A stretch of DNA of 64,000 bases from CBDFKF01 sp965248765 (GCA_965248765.1 CBDFKF010000004.1:682001-746000), one strand, 5' to 3'; counted from the stretch's first letter, positions 34,601 to 42,763 are shown. Notes: generated from the letters alone by a model not told the origin. Numbers and translations are program-made.

Positions 34601-36552
34601 TGGGCGATGAAGGCGCCGTAATCCTCGGGCGGCGCGACCGGCGAGCCGAGGCGCAGTTGAATCTCGCTGTAGGGCACCTCGTCGGGCTGCACGGCGGCGA
34701 GCGCGGCGAGGTTGTCCGCGAACAGCGGATCGAGCTCGGCCGCGGCCGCGGCCGCGCCGAGCTTGGTGACCACATCGCCGGACAGATAGGCATCGGCGGT
34801 CTCCCAGCCGCCCGCGGGCAGCGGATAAATCAGACTCTTGGCGGCCGCCGCCGCGGCCGCCGGCGTGGTCTGCATGAGCTCGCCCATGCGGGCGACGTCG
34901 ACGGTGCCGGCCTCGTCGAGCACCCGCGCCAGCGCCGCGGCGGCATCATCGAGGTGCGCCGGACGTTCGAGCGGGCGCACCGTGTCGCGGGTGAAAACAG
35001 CGGCCTTGCCGATCTCGCCGCCGCGCGGCTCCTCGAGCGCGAGCAGCAACGGCCCGTCGGGGTCGCGGCGCAGCACCGAGCGGTTGCGGCGCGCGCTCAA
35101 CGGGCCGTGGGCGCCGACGAAGGAATCGTAGAGCGTGTTGAGCTCGGCCCTGAGAGAATCGCGCTCTTGGGCCGGCGCACCGAGCTGCTGGGCGCGAATG
35201 AGCGCCCTGAGCCCGTCGCGCAGCGCCAGCGCATCGCCCACCATGGCGGCGTCGCGGGGCGCCAGATCGGTTGCGCCCGCGGCGCCGCTCCGGCTGATCA
35301 TGAGGCCACCGTCGGCGGCGACGAAATACCCGCCTTCCTTGGTCTCGCCGGGCGCGGCCACGGCGGCCTCGGGCAGCGGGCGGGAACGCGCCGGCGCCGC
35401 CGCCGCGGCCGGCGCCGGCCCCGGTGCTGACGCCGGCAGCCGCGCCAGGCGAGCCCGCAGCGCGGCCGCAATGGCGTCCATGCCGCCGGGCCGGCGCACC
35501 GTCAGCACCGGGCGCCCATGGCGGTCGGTGGTGCGGGTGAGCTCGCCCAGAATCCGATCCGGATCGGCGGCAAGGAAGGCATTGACTGGAATCGTTTCGC
35601 CGCCCCCGGGATCCGGCAGCGCGCCGAGCGAGATCCAGTCCGGCTCGGCGGCGAGGATCGCGGCCCGCGCCGTTTCCGAAAGCGTCGACAGCGGCGCGGC
35701 CCGCTTCTTCAGCACCAACAGGTCGGATACCACCTCGGACTTCGCGCCGCGGAAGGTGCCGGCCGGCAGCCGCACCGCCTCGATCAGCTCAGCCCGATCG
35801 CGCAGCGCCTCGCGCACCGCGCCGTCCTCATTGTCCAGCGTGCCGGTCGCGGTGATCAGCAGCGCCGCGGCGCCGGGCTTGAGGGCATCGAGACTGCGCA
35901 GAATAAAATAGTCGTGCATCGCCGGCTGATGCGCGCGATAGCGCGGATCGGCCGGGCGCGTCGCCGCGAACGGCACGTTGCCGATCGCGGCATCGTAGAA
36001 GCCGTCGGGCAGCGGCGTGTCCTCGAGGCGGGCGCTGCGGATATCCGCCGAGGGGTAGAGCGCGCCGGCGACGCCGGCGGCCACCGGGTCGGCCTCGATG
36101 CCGCTGATTCGGGTGGTGCTCCTTAACACCGCCGGCATGGTGCCCAGCAGCCAGCCGGCGCCGCAGCCGGGCTCGAGCAGCCGCCCACCGCTCACCCCCA
36201 AGCGCTCGAGCGCCGCCCACATCGCCGCGCCGATGCGCGGGTCGGTGTAGTGGGCGTTCTGGGTCGCCCGCCGCGCCGCGGCGTAGCGCTCCGGATCGAG
36301 GGCCTGGCGCAACGCGATCTTGGCTTCGGCGGGAATGTTGGCGCCGGCGGTGTCGCTGAACACGCCCGGCATGCCGCCCCAGCCGACGAAGCGGCCGAGG
36401 GTCTTGCGCTCGGCCGCGGTGGCCCCGCGGCCCTCGCGCTCGAGGTCCTCCAGGACCGCAATCGCGGCCAGATTGTCGGCCACCTTGCCCGCCGCGCTGC
36501 CGCGCGCCAGCGCCTGCGGATCAGTGATCGCGTGATCGACCGGATCGCTCAT
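31612..36552 (-). CDS. Polyvalent DNA methyltransferase + SNF2-like helicase (DarB/antirestriction-like)
   Basis: 1646 residues. N-terminal adenine-type MTase: SAM motif LLEPGCGAG (125-133) and catalytic-site motif NVPF (192-195, a variant of NPPF). A SF2/SNF2-like helicase follows: Walker A HEVGTGKT (K820), box II LLIDEAK near 980 (DEAK in place of DEAH), GTPISNS, STEKLGTGVNVQDR and RNGRGQRQGN (motif VI). Proteins of this make-up in plasmids and phages modify or remodel incoming DNA and help evade restriction. The last ~35 residues are an out-of-frame Arg/Pro-rich tail caused by the 17-bp duplication; the native protein continued into the zincin domain. Divergent from topB. Confidence 0.88.
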   Translation of the reverse strand: MSDPVDHAITDPQALARGSAAGKVADNLAAIAVLEDLEREGRGATAAERKTLGRFVGWGGMPGVFSDTAGANIPAEAKIALRQALDPERYAAARRATQNAHYTDPRIGAAMWAALERLGVSGGRLLEPGCGAGWLLGTMPAVLRSTTRISGIEADPVAAGVAGALYPSADIRSARLEDTPLPDGFYDAAIGNVPFAATRPADPRYRAHQPAMHDYFILRSLDALKPGAAALLITATGTLDNEDGAVREALRDRAELIEAVRLPAGTFRGAKSEVVSDLLVLKKRAAPLSTLSETARAAILAAEPDWISLGALPDPGGGETIPVNAFLAADPDRILGELTRTTDRHGRPVLTVRRPGGMDAIAAALRARLARLPASAPGPAPAAAAAPARSRPLPEAAVAAPGETKEGGYFVAADGGLMISRSGAAGATDLAPRDAAMVGDALALRDGLRALIRAQQLGAPAQERDSLRAELNTLYDSFVGAHGPLSARRNRSVLRRDPDGPLLLALEEPRGGEIGKAAVFTRDTVRPLERPAHLDDAAAALARVLDEAGTVDVARMGELMQTTPAAAAAAAKSLIYPLPAGGWETADAYLSGDVVTKLGAAAAAAELDPLFADNLAALAAVQPDEVPYSEIQLRLGSPVAPPEDYGAFIAQALELDAADIGVSHDSLSGRWYVRPLTPRAVGARRGVLARRTFGTERLDAFKLVEKVMNGAPIVISDKTSDGGRAFNLTATMNARARAELWQRRFRDWIWADADRRRRLAADYNARFNRTRPRAFDGSHLTFPGMSRDWAALIRPRQAAAVWRALAGGNTLLAHEVGTGKTLVLAAIAQEAKRIGKASKSLIAVQKATLDEFARHYRAAYPLAHLLVWPDKKSVSAAERRQFFGRAATGDWDAIIVPHDAFDLLRASPESEAGLLREICAEARAVAGAARSDQEPDTRQVKHLEGTIDKLEARIRRLIDTGREDNTVYFDDLGVDQLLIDEAKRYKNLFIHTAMGNLKGLPSQSSQRAAQLYVKTAVINRLSGERGLVLADGTPISNSPAELFTLQRYLQPAALASRGIAAFDSWARVFAEPETRMEIGVTGKFRPVSRLGRYVNLPELKVMSDAVIDTVFAADEAGIERPDAVAATIAVPASPAQRAYIAELGDRAAALGAVDPAEDNMLKISTEGRLAALDMRLVEAAAEDDPASKVNELVRRVARIYRDNPAATQLVFFDLGVNPTGLNPAFSLREDIKAKLVEAGIAAAEIGDFFDASGPEREALKAKVRTGEVRVAIGSTEKLGTGVNVQDRVVALHHLDAPWTPAGVTQRNGRGQRQGNRWPRLHVYPYVTQNTFDAFTWQLLDAKARFINQFMLADGIGRSLRDHDAEVLTPGQVMALATGDPLALYRAELEADVAALEVARAPATAAARQATGALAADAVFQPAAGGRAVEGRKAVANRLAAVVEHRRRVLERDSRAAALTAGSWRGVPLEAGGEAASGPTLALVLADGSRHILGSDARAPTGAAGDGKLRRIAQEPQRIAQARSKCLAERATLAGLMGAPFAEADALSLKQGELRRIERLVGLPAPDADAVDELARAHPRLDYDAIVERVDALIEAAAADPAVAREAAAWHTLAPGIPSPSAATARSRPRPARCRCRLRGGVGSKRG
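31697..31730. repeat. Perfect 17-bp tandem duplication that splits the polyvalent gene
   Basis: GGCGAGGGTATGCCAGG is present twice head to tail (31697-31713 and 31714-31730). Seventeen is not a multiple of three. Deleting one unit makes the reverse-strand frame of the 1646-aa gene run from AAWHTLA straight into VRRHGALAAAPSEVP and the zincin frame without a stop. Confidence 0.95.
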
Positions 36553-36621
36553 ATCGTGATATTAATTAAAAAACCAAAGTTTTTGCAGCCTCCGCCACGC
36601 TATCTGCTTGAGAGCGTGCTC
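36553..36621. promoter_or_regulatory. AT-rich divergent promoter region
   Basis: The 69-bp gap between the methyltransferase-helicase gene (minus) and topB (plus) contains an AT-rich block (GATATTAATTAAAAAACC) in otherwise very GC-rich DNA. It probably holds back-to-back promoters for both transcription units. No specific -35/-10 boxes are claimed. Confidence 0.45.
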
Positions 36622-38754
36622 ATGAGTGCCATCGTCATCTGCGAAAAACCGAGCCAGGCGGCCGACGTCCGGCGCGCCGTCGGCGAGGTCTATGGCCGGG
36701 TCGTGGCCTGTGAGGGGCATCTGTTGCGCCTGGCCGAGCCGGCCGAGGTCAACCCCGCATGGAAGCACTGGGGTTACGACCTCCTCAAGCCCGACCGGTT
36801 CTATCCCTGGCGGCCCAATGCCGGCGGCGGCAAGCGCCGGCGGCTCGCTGAGATCGAGGCCGCGCTCAAGACCGCGAGCGAGGTGACGATCGCCACCGAC
36901 TGCGATCGCGAGGGACAGCTGATCGGCGAATCGCTGCTGCATCATTTCGGCTATCGCGGTCCGGTATGGCGGGCGCTGTTCACCGCCCAGGATGCGAAGA
37001 CGCTGCGCGCCGCGTTCGAGGCGCGCCGGCCCAACAGCGAGTACGCCCATCTGTTCGCCGCGGCGATGGCCCGCCAACAGGCCGACCAGGTCTACAATCT
37101 AACTCTGACCCGCGCCGCCACCACCGCGCTCAGGGGCCGCGGCGAAGGCGGGCTGATCGGCATCGGCCGAGTCAAGACCGCGACTCTGGCGATCGCCTGC
37201 CGGCGCGAGATCGAGATCCTCGACTTCACGCCCAAGCCCTATTTCGAGGTCGTCGCCACGGCCAGCGCGGCGGCCGCCCGCTTCACCATGCGCCATGCGC
37301 CGGGCGAGGACGAGCGCATCCTCGAGCGCGCCGCGGCCGAGCGGATTGCGGCCGCGGCCGAGGGCTTCAGCGGACCGCTTGCGGTCGAGCGCCACCAACG
37401 GCGGCGGCGCCCGCCGCGGCTGTTGGACCTGCCGGCGCTGCAGAAGCGCTGCGGCAGCTGGGGCTGGTCGGCAGACAAGACTCTGACCGAGGCCCAGGCG
37501 CTCTATGAACGGCACAAGTTGATCACCTATCCGCGGGCCGAGGCGGTCTGGCTCACCGAGAGCCAGACCGGCGATATCGCGGCGCTGCTCGCCGCCCTTG
37601 GTGGCGTGGCGGCCTACGCCCTGCTGGTGCCCGACACGCCGGTGATCCGCAAGGGCAAGAACGGGCATTTCTGCGATCCCTGTCTCGCCGGCGTCAGCCA
37701 CCACGCCGTGGTTCCCAACGTCAACGGCCTCGACCAGCTCGCCGCGGCGCTGGCCAAGATCGCGCCCGACGCGGCGCGGCTCTTCGACCTGATCGCCCGC
37801 TCCTACATCGCCGCGCTGCTGCCGGATTACGAATTCGAGGCGACCAAGGTCACCCTCGACGTCGCCGGCCACCTGTTCGCCGCCCGCGGCCAGGTGCCGC
37901 TCGCCGAAGGTTGGCGCGCGGCGTGGAGCGAGGCCGAGGACGACAAAGACGACAGCGACGACGACCGGCTGCCGCCGGTCGCCGACGGCGAGCCGGCGCG
38001 CCTCGATCAGGCGACCGTCGAGGACAAGGAGACCCGGCCGCCGCCGCGCTTCCACGAGGGCGGCCTGATCGAGGCGATGCAGGCGGCCTGGAAGTTTGTC
38101 GACGACGAGGCGCTCGCGGAGCGGCTCAAGGACGCCAAGGGAATCGGCACGCCGGCAACCCGCGCCACCATCATCGAGGGCCTCAAGGCGCAGGACATGC
38201 TGGTGCAGCGGGGCAAGCACATCGTCCCCACCGAGGCCGGGCTCGCGCTCTACCGCCTGCTCGCCGTCACCGCACCGGCGCTGGTCGACCCGGGCACCAC
38301 GGCCCGTTGGGAGCTGCGCCTCGACGATATCCTGAGCGGGGCCGCCGGCGCCGAGGAGGTTTGGGACGAGATCTGCCGGGCGGCGGCCGAGCACGTCGAG
38401 AGCCTGCGGGCCGCGGGCGCCGAGGCGGGCGGCTCGCGGCTGCCGACGGCACGGATGATCGCGGCCGCCCGCGCTATCGCAGCGCGCAAGGCGGTGACCT
38501 TGCCCGACGCGGCCGCGGCGAGCTTCGCGGTCTGCAAGGCCTTCCTCGACGCCCATAGCGGCGCCAAGGCGCCGGCGGGCGCACCCGGCGCCCCCGGCAC
38601 CCCGAGCGCGAAGCAGATCGCCTTCGCGAAGAAGCTGGCCCGCGCCGCCGATGTCGCGCTGCCCAAGGACGTGCGGGCCGACCGGGCTGCGATCGCGGCC
38701 TTCATCGACCGCCACAAGAAAACGCAACGCGCCCGGCGGCGTGGCGGGCGGTAA
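36622..38754 (+). CDS. topB: DNA topoisomerase III (plasmid type)
   Basis: 710 residues. TOPRIM: E8 in VICEKPSQA and DCDREG (93-98). The catalytic tyrosine is Y303 in LITYPR. Domains match TopB: GIGRVKTATLAIACRR, HHAVVPN and the C-terminal GIGTPATRATIIEGL. The C-terminus adds a small helical extension (SAKQIAFAKKLARAADV), typical of mobile-element TopB proteins. It relaxes and decatenates single-strand-containing DNA, useful in element replication or transfer. First gene of a four-gene run. Confidence 0.93.
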   Translation: MSAIVICEKPSQAADVRRAVGEVYGRVVACEGHLLRLAEPAEVNPAWKHWGYDLLKPDRFYPWRPNAGGGKRRRLAEIEAALKTASEVTIATDCDREGQLIGESLLHHFGYRGPVWRALFTAQDAKTLRAAFEARRPNSEYAHLFAAAMARQQADQVYNLTLTRAATTALRGRGEGGLIGIGRVKTATLAIACRREIEILDFTPKPYFEVVATASAAAARFTMRHAPGEDERILERAAAERIAAAAEGFSGPLAVERHQRRRRPPRLLDLPALQKRCGSWGWSADKTLTEAQALYERHKLITYPRAEAVWLTESQTGDIAALLAALGGVAAYALLVPDTPVIRKGKNGHFCDPCLAGVSHHAVVPNVNGLDQLAAALAKIAPDAARLFDLIARSYIAALLPDYEFEATKVTLDVAGHLFAARGQVPLAEGWRAAWSEAEDDKDDSDDDRLPPVADGEPARLDQATVEDKETRPPPRFHEGGLIEAMQAAWKFVDDEALAERLKDAKGIGTPATRATIIEGLKAQDMLVQRGKHIVPTEAGLALYRLLAVTAPALVDPGTTARWELRLDDILSGAAGAEEVWDEICRAAAEHVESLRAAGAEAGGSRLPTARMIAAARAIAARKAVTLPDAAAASFAVCKAFLDAHSGAKAPAGAPGAPGTPSAKQIAFAKKLARAADVALPKDVRADRAAIAAFIDRHKKTQRARRRGGR

Positions 38755-38770
38755 TTACGGGAGGACCTCG

Positions 38771-39145
38771 ATGACGGAGAATCAGCCTTTCGCGGCACTT
38801 GAAGTGGTGGTCATGGCGCCGAGCGATTCGCGCAGAATGTGCCACGAGCAGGGCAAATCCTGCATCCATGCGCTCGACGAGGACAGCGACATCCTCATCA
38901 CCGAGGCGGTCAACGGCGTGATCGAGGTCCATCGCCTCTCGACCGGCGCCATCACCCGGCTGTGGCCCGACGGCCGGGTCGAGAGCTACCGCGAAGGCGA
39001 TCCCGAGATCCAAGCGCCGAGCTATGTCGAACGCGACGTCGAGATCGCGGCCGACGCCGCAGGCGTGGTCGAGATCCGCCGGATCTCGACCGGCGTCGTC
39101 ACCCGGATCCGGGCCGACGGCCGCGTCGAACAAGGCGGCGACTGA
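38771..39145 (+). CDS. Hypothetical protein with two internal repeats
   Basis: 124 residues from ATG 38771 after a GGAGG ribosome site (gggaggacctcg). Two copies of a ~32-residue unit are visible: ILITEAVNGVIEVHRLSTG + AITRLWPDGRVESY and VEIAADAAGVVEIRRISTG + VVTRIRADGRVEQG. The units look like short beta-hairpin repeats. Sixteen nt after topB and 4 nt before the zeta-like toxin. Function unknown; it could be a toxin partner, which is inference only. Confidence 0.68.
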   Translation: MTENQPFAALEVVVMAPSDSRRMCHEQGKSCIHALDEDSDILITEAVNGVIEVHRLSTGAITRLWPDGRVESYREGDPEIQAPSYVERDVEIAADAAGVVEIRRISTGVVTRIRADGRVEQGGD

Positions 39146-39149
39146 GGCG

Positions 39150-40019
39150 ATGCCGACCTTGACGATCGTGATCGGCGCCAACGGCGCCGGCAAGAGCACC
39201 TGGCGGCGTCACCACCGCGACCGCTTGCCCGCCGCGTTCTATGATGCCGACAGCATCGCCGAGGGCCTCGGCAGCTTCGACGATCCGGCGCACCAACGCG
39301 GCGCCCGCGATTTGGTCGACCGGCGCATCGAGGAGCATCTGGACCGCGGTGAGTCCTTCGGCTTCGAGAGCACCTATTCGGGCGCCTCGCGACCCGCAAT
39401 CGTGCGCCGCGCCCGGGCGCTAGGCTACGATGTCAACGCCGTGTTCATCGGCACCCATTCGCCGGACATCAACATCAGGCGCATCGCCGACCGGGTCGAG
39501 CAGCGCACCGGCCACGACGTGCCCCAGGCGGAGACCATTCGCCGCTGGACCGCGAGTCAGGAGAATTTGGTGAACACGGCGCCCGAGTTCAGCTCGATTC
39601 GGCTGGTCGACAATTCGGGCACCGCCGCGGTGAACGTGGCCGAGATTGCCAGCCGCGATCGGCCGGCGCCGGCGACCGCGCCGCAGTTGCCGCGCTGGGC
39701 GCGCGATCTCAGCACCTCGATCATGCAAAGCCGCGAGCAGGCCGGCCAGAATGCCGAGCAGGCCGAGCACCCCTCTGCCGCCCTCGACGACAGGGCGTTG
39801 CGGCGCTCGTGGCGTGAGCACGGCCGCGTCATGCGCCAGGCCGGCCGCGACCTCACGGAGCTCGCCGCCGATGCGCCGCGGCGGCCGACCGTCGCTAAAC
39901 GGCTCGAGGCGGCGCGCGGGCAGCGCGCCGATATCGAAGTTGAGGCCCGGCGCCGCGGCCTTGAACTCGCGCCCCAGCGCGCCGCCGGCAAGGATCGCGG
40001 CGCCGGGCACGGCGGATGA
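39150..40019 (+). CDS. Zeta-toxin-like P-loop kinase
   Basis: 289 residues. Walker A GANGAGKST at 9-17, an early Asp in FYDADSIAE, GFESTYSG (substrate loop) and FIGTHSPDINIRRIADRV form the zeta-toxin/polynucleotide-kinase-like core (about 1-170). The C-terminal ~110 residues are a charged helical extension. Zeta toxins phosphorylate UDP-N-acetylglucosamine, but many mobile-element homologues have other or unknown targets. No epsilon antitoxin gene is visible. Overlaps the next gene by ATGA. Confidence 0.8.
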   Translation: MPTLTIVIGANGAGKSTWRRHHRDRLPAAFYDADSIAEGLGSFDDPAHQRGARDLVDRRIEEHLDRGESFGFESTYSGASRPAIVRRARALGYDVNAVFIGTHSPDINIRRIADRVEQRTGHDVPQAETIRRWTASQENLVNTAPEFSSIRLVDNSGTAAVNVAEIASRDRPAPATAPQLPRWARDLSTSIMQSREQAGQNAEQAEHPSAALDDRALRRSWREHGRVMRQAGRDLTELAADAPRRPTVAKRLEAARGQRADIEVEARRRGLELAPQRAAGKDRGAGHGG

Positions 40020-40432
40020 GCCACCGCACCACCGACACCGAGCTGCTCGCCGAGCTCGACGCCAAGGGCTACCGCACCGGCGGTGAGGCCGGCCGTGCAG
40101 CGGCCGCTACGCCTGCCGCCCCGGCCGCGGCCCGCGCCGCGTTGCGCCAGGCAGCGCGGCCGCTGTGGACCAACTTCGCCTTCGCCACCGGCACGCTTGA
40201 GCTGCACCTGCTCAAATACGGCCTCGCCGCGACGTGCGCCCGGGTGCGCGCCGAGAACGCCGCGATCGCGCGGCCGCGCGCGGTCCAGCGGCCTCAGGAT
40301 GTGGCGCGTCTCGCGGCGGCGCTCGCCGCGCTCGCGCGCTACATCGACACAGCGCCGGATGCCGAGGAGACACCCGACCCCTATGTCCCGATGCTCAATA
40401 GCTCAGGCGAGGCCGACCGGCGCGATTCTTGA
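40016..40432 (+). CDS. Hypothetical Ala/Arg-rich protein coupled to the zeta-like gene
   Basis: 138 residues from ATG 40016 overlapping the zeta-like stop by 4 nt. It has an N-terminal acidic segment (TTDTELLAELDAKGYRTGGEAG), a central helical part with an aromatic cluster (PLWTNFAFATGTLELHLLKYG) and a Pro-containing tail. I do not recognise the family. Coupling suggests functional connection to the kinase. Confidence 0.55.
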   Translation: MSHRTTDTELLAELDAKGYRTGGEAGRAAAATPAAPAAARAALRQAARPLWTNFAFATGTLELHLLKYGLAATCARVRAENAAIARPRAVQRPQDVARLAAALAALARYIDTAPDAEETPDPYVPMLNSSGEADRRDS

Positions 40433-40450
40433 TCAGCGCCGATGCTGCCC

Positions 40451-40693
40451 TTAATCCGCAGCGAGAATGTCACGCCTGACCCGACCCCAGTCCAGCACCG
40501 GATCGTTGGGATCGCGGAGCCGGTCGACGGCCACTACGGAGAGATCGTCGAACTCTTCGAGGTAACGCTTGATCGCCTGTCGAATGACCTCCGACCGGCT
40601 CCACTTCAGACGGCTCGCGGCCGCATTCAACTCGTCGACGACAGCATCAGGCAAGCGTGCGGTGATGATCTTTCCTAATTCATATGATGTCAC
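40451..40693 (-). CDS. Ribbon-helix-helix (CopG-type) DNA-binding protein
   Basis: 80 residues. KIITARLPDAVVDELNAAASRLKWSRSEVIRQAIKRYLEEFDD is a textbook RHH domain: short beta-strand, helix, turn with SRSEV, second helix. Such proteins are antitoxins or plasmid copy/transfer regulators. The start is GTG 40693 (VTSYELGK). No toxin gene follows it directly on this strand; it is convergent with orf138 and divergent from the recombinase. Confidence 0.78.
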   Translation of the reverse strand: MTSYELGKIITARLPDAVVDELNAAASRLKWSRSEVIRQAIKRYLEEFDDLSVVAVDRLRDPNDPVLDWGRVRRDILAAD

Positions 40694-40703
40694 TTGATGT
40701 CAC
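40685..40703. promoter_or_regulatory. Direct repeats TGATGTCAC x2 (likely RHH operator)
   Basis: TGATGTCAC at 40685-40693 and 40695-40703, spaced by exactly one helical turn and overlapping the RHH gene's start codon. RHH dimers commonly bind such 10-bp-spaced repeats to repress their own gene. Autoregulation is inferred. Confidence 0.5.
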
Positions 40704-40756
40704 CTCACAGGTCAATCCCGATGCGCCTTCGCAGGCTTCAATCGCTCCGATACGGA

Positions 40757-40816
40757 GGGCGCCGGCGATGACAACAAACTGAGACAGAATTACCATTCTG
40801 TTTCATGCCGGCGCCC
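40757..40816. repeat. 60-bp interrupted dyad upstream of the recombinase
   Basis: Outer arms GGGCGCCGGCGATGA (40757-40771) and TCATGCCGGCGCCC (40803-40816) pair with one bulge; inside them ACAGAAT (40784-40790) and ATTCTGT (40795-40801) pair perfectly around TACC. The arrangement, about 110 nt before a tyrosine recombinase gene, suggests a crossover or res-type site; a terminator is the alternative. Confidence 0.55.
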
Positions 40817-40928
40817 GGACCCGGCCCGCAGCGCCGCCTGATGGGCGTGTCGGGCGGCGAATCCGCATGCCAGGTTAGACGATTCACCAGGAACTGTATC
40901 ATATTGGTCCTGGACACCGAGGAGCTCG

Positions 40929-41513
40929 ATGCGGTCCGTCGTTTCTCTGGTCGCCGCCGGCGGCCGCAAATACCTCACCGCCGCCGAGCGCGCGCGTTTC
41001 ATCGCCGCGGCGCGGCGCGCGCCGCCGCCCGCGGTGCAGACCTTCGCGCTAACCCTCGTGCACACCGGCTGCCGGATCTCGGAGGCCCTCGGCTTGCGCG
41101 CCGGCGATGTCGACCTTGAGGCCCTGGCGGTCCGCTTCCGCACGCTAAAGCGCCGCGTCGAGGTCTGGCGCGAGGTGCCGGTGCCGGAGGATCTCGCCCG
41201 CGCCCTCGAGCTGGTGCACGGGCTCCGGCACCGCCGAGAGGCCGGCCGCCGGGTCGTCCAAGCCCTGTGGCCGTTCTTCCGAGCGACCGCCTCGCGCCAT
41301 ATCGCCCGGCTCATGGCCGCGGCTGCGATCCGCGGGCCCCAGGCCTGTCCCAAGGGGCTGCGCCACGCCTTCGGCGTCGCCGCGGTCGAGGCCGGTGTGC
41401 CGCTGCCGACCATCGCCAGCCTGCTCGGCCACGCCGACATCAAGACCACCGCCATCTACACCACCGCGCTGGGCGCCGAGCAGCACGAGCTGGTCGCGCG
41501 CATGTGGGGCTGA
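40929..41513 (+). CDS. Tyrosine recombinase/integrase (catalytic domain only)
   Basis: 194 residues. Catalytic elements: Arg in HTGCRISEALGL, KGLRHAFG (the HxxR box with Lys replacing the first His), LLGHADIKTTAIYT with the His and the Tyr nucleophile. It lacks the N-terminal SAM-like core-binding domain of XerC/D, as do some plasmid-resolution recombinases. It could resolve multimers or move gene modules. The 60-bp dyad in front of it is a candidate site. Confidence 0.85.
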   Translation: MRSVVSLVAAGGRKYLTAAERARFIAAARRAPPPAVQTFALTLVHTGCRISEALGLRAGDVDLEALAVRFRTLKRRVEVWREVPVPEDLARALELVHGLRHRREAGRRVVQALWPFFRATASRHIARLMAAAAIRGPQACPKGLRHAFGVAAVEAGVPLPTIASLLGHADIKTTAIYTTALGAEQHELVARMWG

Positions 41514-41523
41514 AGTGGCGCCA

Positions 41524-42748
41524 ATGACCCCCACAAAGCAAAACAAGGCCGGGCACAAACTGCGGTTAACGCGCATTCGCCTGAACAACGGCGAAATTTC
41601 GGCAACGTCGATGTTCCCCTAGAAGGAAGAGTGTTCCTGATCGGCCCGAATGCCTCGGGCAAGTCCAACCTCCTCGATGCGTTCCGGTTCCTGCACGACG
41701 TCGCGGCGGTCGGCGGCGGCATGGAAGAGGCGATCACCGAGCGCGGCGGCGTCTCGAAGCTTCGCTGCCTGGCGGCGCGCCGTAAAGCGGATATCGTCAT
41801 CGCGGTAGAGGTAGGAGCCGACGACGGGACGCCTCATTGGGCGTACGAACTGGGCATCACACAGGGGCGGGATCGCCGCCCCGCGCTCACCCGCGAGGTG
41901 GTCCGCAAGCACGGCCAGCAGATCCTTTGCAGGCCAGCAGGAGAGGACCGCGACGACCCGGAACGACTGCGTCAGACATACATCGAACAGGTTAACGTCA
42001 ACCAGGAGTTTCGCGACCTGGCGGAGTTTTTCAGGACCATTTCCTATCTCCACCTCGTGCCCCAGCTTGTCCGCGATGCAGATCGCTACATTGGCGTGAT
42101 GGAGGACCCACATGGCTCGGATCTTCTCGAGCGGATTGCGGCGACAAATACGCGCTCGAGAACCGCGCGCCTGCATAAGATCGGCAGCGCGCTCGAGGTG
42201 GTGGTACCGCAGCTTGAAAAGCTCGAGTTCTTCCGGGATGAGGCCAAAGGAACACCGCATCTGCGAGCGCGATACAAGCACTGGCGCCCGCAGGGGGCAT
42301 GGCAAACCGAGGAGCAGTTCTCTGACGGCACCCTGCGTTTCCTCGGCATGCTGTGGGCGGTTCTGGATGGCGGCGGACCCCTTCTGCTCGAGGAGCCCGA
42401 GCTGTCCCTACACCCCCATGTTGTGCGCTTTCTCCCACGCCTGTTCGCACGCATGCAGCGCCGGACTGGCCGCCAGGTGCGCGCTTTCTCCCACGCCTGT
42501 TCGCACGCATGCAGCGCCGGACTGGCCGCCAGGTGCTGTTAAGCTCACAAGCCCCGGATCTGTTGTGCGACGAAGGCATCGGGTTGGACGAAGTGCTTCT
42601 TCTCGAACCTCAGAGCGAGGGCACGGCGGTCTCGCAGGCGCGTCATCGCGAACAGGCCAGGCGTTTGGTCGAGAAAGGCGTGCCGCTGCCGGATGCTTTG
42701 ATTCCCGAGACCCGACCGCCAAATCTCGAACAGCTCGCGCTCTTTTGA
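41524..42748 (+). pseudogene. AAA-family (OLD/RecF-like) ATPase, broken by an indel and a 56-bp duplication
   Basis: ATG 41524 begins MTPTKQNKAGHKLRLTRIRLNN, then one base is missing near 41586; the next frame gives RNFGNVDVPLEGR, VFLIGPNASGKSNLLDAF (Walker A) and on to LLLEEPELSLHPHVV (Walker B). A perfect 56-bp tandem duplication then shifts the frame; removing it joins RRTGRQ to VLLSSQAPDLLCDEG (D-loop/His switch) and the end NLEQLALF at 42748. Intact, this would be a ~400-aa SMC-like ATPase of the kind paired with TOPRIM nucleases. It starts 10 nt after the recombinase gene. Confidence 0.85.
42425..42536. repeat. Perfect 56-bp tandem duplication inside the ATPase gene
   Basis: The 56 bases at 42425-42480 (beginning GCGCTTTCTCCCACGCC, ending GCCGCCAGGTGC) are repeated exactly at 42481-42536. 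Fifty-six is not a multiple of three, so the copy shifts the frame right after the Walker B region. Confidence 0.95.
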
Positions 42749-42763
42749 CTTCTGGTCTGGCCC

